This document shows positions 59,959 to 64,000 of a stretch of DNA of 64,000 bases, piece after piece. Numbering within the stretch: the stretch's first letter is position 1; the number at the start of each line of letters is the position of its first letter. Source of the stretch: Corylus avellana (lineage: Eukaryota; Streptophyta; Magnoliopsida; Fagales; Betulaceae); NCBI RefSeq assembly GCF_901000735.1, contig NC_081549.1:20039584-20103583 (forward strand). Direction: 5' to 3'. Both the position numbers and the translations under genes were made by a program. A model generated the notes under the pieces. That model was not told where the DNA came from and made no database searches. It saw only the letters and a list, made by a program, of their open reading frames with translations.

Positions 59959-61428
59959 TTGGTGTCCATCACTCAGCAAAAAAATTCAATACCTATATCA
60001 TTTCTCATTAATTAAAGACAATAAAGTCACTACCAAACATCTTTCTATAAACAATTTTTTAGATCAAACATGGATCGTACAATTGCCTCCCCAAACAATT
60101 GCAGGTAATTATGAGAGGCTTCAATGAGGCTCATTTCTTTTATTTTCTTTTCTTTTTTTCTGAGCCCATATATAAAAGTCTTTCACAATTGCATAAAACC
60201 TCCTGAAATCCGGCAAGAGGGAGTTTAGGGGACCCCAATCCCAATACTTTAGCCTAGAATGATGTTACATCTACACGGATAGCTTAGGCCATGCACAAAT
60301 CAAACATTACTATATAAATAAAAACATTGGTTCCTAATCAACCATTAAATAGAACCTCGAATCACCCGCCAGCTTTTCTAGTGTCCACTTTTGTCTGGAG
60401 CACAGGCGCACAGCATTTACTCCACTTTTTTATAACATCGAAAGGTACAAAATAATATGATAAGATACCCATTAGCCCAAGTGATAGACTGAAATGATTA
60501 TGAAACAAGCTTTTTCCAGTGGGTAAAATAATCCATGCAAAAGCAAAGATTTGCAAACTCCAGCTCCACTGCTTGATTTGCTCCTAAGCAAACAATTTTT
60601 ATTCATTAAAAAGGATTCTGTCGGCAGGTTTCCTTTTGTTAATTAAATAACATTGTTGTTGTTTTGTCAGAATATATCATAACGAACTGCAACCCAGCTA
60701 GTTTTTTAGTCCTAGTCTTCAACCGGTTTATATTTGTCTCCTTCTACCTTCAACGTGAGTTGTGGGCAAGTTCACATTTGGTCAAAAGTTGTATTTCAAG
60801 AAATAATCCAGCACCCATCAATGGCTCTGCAGAGATGTGAACTCCATACAAACATATCAAACGACAACAGACAACAGGGGACAAAAACTGTCACCCTAGT
60901 AAACAATGCAAAGTCAACCCCGTAGTGTACAAAACAATTGATTTGAACTATTGTGACAAAGCAAAAAAGAGAGATGCAAGAATCCTGAAAAAATAATATA
61001 GTAAAACACAATTGAGCTAAGAAACTGAAAAATCCATGCAAATCATGAGGATCAGAAACATGTTTTGGGCTCCATTACTAATGAGAAAACCTATATTCTC
61101 ATTGACCTCGAGAGTTGAGATAGTGAAAGCACAATATAAGGCAAATCTAACCCAGATTTGATTGGCCTAAGCCATGGTATCTTTTCTTATCATATAAATT
61201 TACACAAGAATTTTACACCAATAATTTATGTTGTGGGTCTTGAAGAGATTGTATACAATGCGATGATGTAACATACCTCTTACAACATAATAGGCAACTA
61301 TTTAGCCACTCTTGTGTCATCAGCTTGGAGTCTGGGGAGTTGATAAAAAGCGCATCTAACTGGGAAAGTGTCAGTATATATAATATCCAATTAATTGATG
61401 GACAGGCAGGGCTTAAAACTGAACATCT
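59959..61428. other. intergenic / 3' UTR of the homeobox gene
   Basis: No gene signal. The part next to 61429 is likely the 3' UTR of the minus-strand homeobox gene. The rest is unremarkable. Confidence 0.5.
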
Positions 61429-62619
61429 TCAGCCCACAAAGTCATGCAAAAGCTGCCCACCGATAACATCCCTTCCAAAATGCCGATTATGCGATTCAAA
61501 ACCGCCCATAACATATCCCTCGCCATTTGTGTCGAGGCCGAGACCGAAGCGTTGAGCTGCATTGATGGGAAAGGGCTCTGATAAACCAATCCCATTATTC
61601 TGGTGAAGGCCCAATGTTAAAGAAACCCCACTATTACCACCACCTGCCATGCTCACACCTACCCCCAAATGAGGATGACTTGAGAAGTTGTAAGAAAAGT
61701 TTTGTGGTTCCTCATTCCCCACAGGTATATCAGCAAGTTCATTTCTAGTGCGTTTTGATGGGGCGTCTTGAATCCTATGGGTGGAGGTGGACGGGTTGTC
61801 GGATACAAGAGAGTTTGCTGAAGTTAAATGATCACTTGACCGGTTTGCACTTCGGTCATCCCTTTGTAGACCTTTTTGGGCTTGCCGTGTTTCTAGCATG
61901 TGTATTTCTTCCACCATTGGCTTCCAAAGCCTCACTCTTGCATTGATAAACCAATTAGAAACCTGGTTTACAACAAATGTAGTCAAAATCAATTTAACAT
62001 CATCTCAGACCTAAATGAATATGGAAAACATTTAAATTTTTGAAAATAACACTAGGGCTTACGAAGCAGAGCCATACCTGGCTCCGTGACAGACCAGTTT
62101 GTTTAGCCAACATCAGCTTGTCTGTATCCGTAGGATAACTGAAACAGAACATAGTAACTGAACAATGTAAGGAGGGAAAACATGTCTGGTTATTCCAATG
62201 AGGAATTTGTATATTATTGCATGTTAATCAACTAATTAAACTGCTTACGGATGCAGAAAGTGTTCAAACAACCATGCCCTGAGAACGGTTACAGCACGTT
62301 CAGGAAGCCCCCTTTGGGGTCGCCAAACAGGTTGGTGCTCAAGGAATCCGGAACCATGTACAGGTCTCTGGCAATAAAGACCCCTATCAGCATTCCCAAA
62401 CCTTGGAGCTTCATCTTTCCCATGGGTTGCCTGACCCTCACCCTTATTGGTGAACTGAAGCTGGTCAGTAATCGCATTCTTCAAGCACCTGAAATGCTTA
62501 GACATAGATTTTATAGCCAAGTTTGCATAGGGAGCAGCATTGCCTAGCCCAGCAACATACTCAAATGATGCTACTACTGCCTGCATCTGTTGATAGTATT
62601 GCTTGTACCTCCTGTAAAC
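61429..62619 (-). CDS. BEL1-like (TALE) homeodomain protein, 3' part
   Basis: Three exons are visible: 62619-62249, 62138-62078 (the 61-bp exon typical of BELL genes) and 61962-61429 (stop TGA). The acceptor at 62619 continues a codon from an upstream exon, so the gene's first coding exon(s), with the SKY domain, lie beyond the right edge of the window. The visible part starts with the end of the SKY/BELL region ([13 protein letters not shown]), then the BELL domain ([16 protein letters not shown]). A TALE homeodomain with the three-residue P-Y-P insertion follows ([37 protein letters not shown]). The C-terminal ZIBEL motif is [13 protein letters not shown] proteins pair with KNOX proteins to control meristem and organ identity. 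The homeodomain flanks resemble the SAW1/SAW2 (BLH2/BLH4) group, a tentative placement. Confidence 0.94.
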
Positions 62620-63469
62620 CTAGTGGAAATGTGAAAACAGTGAAAAACTACCCATCGATGGGACTAGGAAATCATAGTCCATACAATTATTCATTGCTCC
62701 AATTCAAGCATATATGTCTAGGAGACATTGAAAGTCAAAAATACCTAAAACTACTCAGTTCTTGTTGCAGTTTCCTAGACCAGAATAGGCGTCCAGAAAA
62801 ATAATAACCCATATTTATATTTTACAAAAACATAGAAAACAAATTCTATTAGACATAGAAATGGTTTTAGAGTTGCATCCACTATAATTAACTAGGCCAC
62901 AGATGAATCCATCCTTATGTGGAGCCTCTACCCAATAAAAAAGGTTGCAATACCAAAACCCATACTTTTTAAAGAATGAAAGCATACAAGAAAACAACAG
63001 CTTCACATGCAGATTAGAATTCATCTTAATCAGCTGCAACATGTCTAATATTTTCAAAAGGACCAGGTCACATTCCAACTGAGGGAACATAATTATCAAC
63101 AATGTGGCTGGTGGAAGCACAAAATTACTCAAACGGTAATCATTTTACTCCACCATTGCTGGTGATATACCCCAGTTATTTCCTACTCAAATCAAATTAG
63201 AGCTCATTCTCATCGATTCTTCTTCTTGTCCTTGTGAAGGAGGGGGAAGGAGGTCTTGATTTTTCAGTCACTCATCTGTCTTAAATGAGGGAACACCAAA
63301 ATCATATTTCCAGAAAGGAATCCACCTCAACCAAATTTACCCTCAACCCCAGCTGATAGGATCAGGTGCATGAATTCTTTTATGCCCACTCAAACTTACC
63401 TAAGACTTTCGAAAAGGATAAAAAAAAATAATAATTAAAAAAAAAAAAAAAAAAAAAAAAAGAAGAAAG

Positions 63470-63938
63470 GCGAAATTACAGCTACCCCACAAATCACCCC
63501 AAACTTTAAAAAGTTGCAATGTCCCCTCAAACTACCCAGCCCTTCCACTAGACCTTCTCAATTAGGGGTTTTTGCTAACTCCAATGGAAACCAAAATAAC
63601 AATAATACTCCTACTTAAGATTAAAAAAACAAACAAAGAGAAAAAGGAGACCCATGTGGCCAGGCCATGGGTCACACAGCCAGGTTGTGGGTCACCCCGT
63701 GGCCAGCAATTTTTTTTTTTAAAAAAAAAAAAAAAAATTCTAAATGCATATATAGTCGTATTTTCACACATCTCTTGGGGTGTAACGGACATTTTATGTC
63801 ACTTGTGGATCATGTAAATTGTCTGCCGTCGAAGTTAATGAAAAATTTTAACATTGGGGGTAAGTGAAAGGGCTATGCAGTCTTTCTTTTTTTTTTTTTT
63901 TTTGGGAAGTTTGAGGGGAGTAAGTGTAGTTTCCCCAA
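63470..63938. mobile_element. non-autonomous TIR element in the homeobox-gene intron
   Basis: The left end (CGAAATTACAGCTACCCCAC, then CAAATCACCCC) and the inverted right end (TTGGGGAAACTACACTTACT, then CCCCTCAAACTT) match as imperfect inverted repeats of about 40 bp. It continues inward with GTCCCCTCAAAC-like motifs and a GGCCAGGCCATGGGTC palindromic patch. The layout resembles a Mutator-like MITE. The length is about 470 bp, the ends are accurate to a few bases, and the target duplication is not resolved. It lies in the intron upstream of 62619. Confidence 0.65.
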
Positions 63939-64000
63939 GAGAAAAAACATCCACTATGAGTATCAGATTTGAAGCTAAGATTTAATCTAAACCCCCAGTA

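Noticed and set aside
1..64000. CRISPR arrays, operons, prophage or bacterial defence systems
   Set aside because: Intron structure, codon context and gene families are those of a plant nucleus. The direct repeats seen are SINEs, LTRs, MITEs and microsatellites, not spaced CRISPR-type repeats.

Overview
This is nuclear DNA of a flowering plant, most probably a woody core eudicot. The evidence is multi-exon genes with GT-AG introns, AT-rich intergenic DNA, plant-only protein families (RETICULATA, MIZU-KUSSEI1-like, BELL homeobox, G-type lectin receptor kinase) and many plant mobile elements (TRIMs, tRNA-derived SINEs, hAT and Mutator-like elements, LINE and Copia relics). The species cannot be fixed from sequence alone.

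Layout. 1-9.2 kb: no convincing gene; simple repeats, a degenerate minisatellite interrupted by a hAT element, and one possible lone first exon. 9.26-12.28 kb (minus): a PRA1-family gene, with a tRNA-Val(CAC) gene just upstream on the same strand. 12.6-15.6 kb: LINE relic, U2 snRNA fragment and a 34-bp retroposon scar. 15.6-22.8 kb (plus): a 13-exon ATG1 autophagy kinase. 25.5-27.9 kb (plus): a single-exon lectin receptor kinase. 29.4-33.1 kb (plus): a RETICULATA chloroplast-envelope protein gene. 34.8-36.0 kb: a broken NRT1/PTR transporter. 36.5-37.2 kb: Copia scraps. 38.6-39.4 kb (plus): a MIZ1-like DUF617 gene. 39.9-49.5 kb: gene-free, with three SINEs in 1 kb, a complete hAT element and a larger TIR element. 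49.5-56.0 kb (minus): a mitochondrial carrier gene whose introns hold two TRIMs and a 1.2-kb long-TIR transposon. 56-61.4 kb: intergenic with tandem duplications and MITEs. 61.4 kb to the right edge (minus): the 3' part of a BEL1-like homeobox gene, with its first exon(s) outside the window.

The genes do not form a pathway. From memory, the order ATG1 - RETICULATA - DUF617 - mitochondrial carrier matches a short block of Arabidopsis chromosome 2 (At2g37840, At2g37860, At2g37880, At2g37890), so the window looks like a conserved eudicot block expanded by transposons, a receptor kinase and a decayed transporter. I found no previously undescribed biological system. The most informative observations concern small mobile elements whose boundaries and target-site duplications can be read directly.
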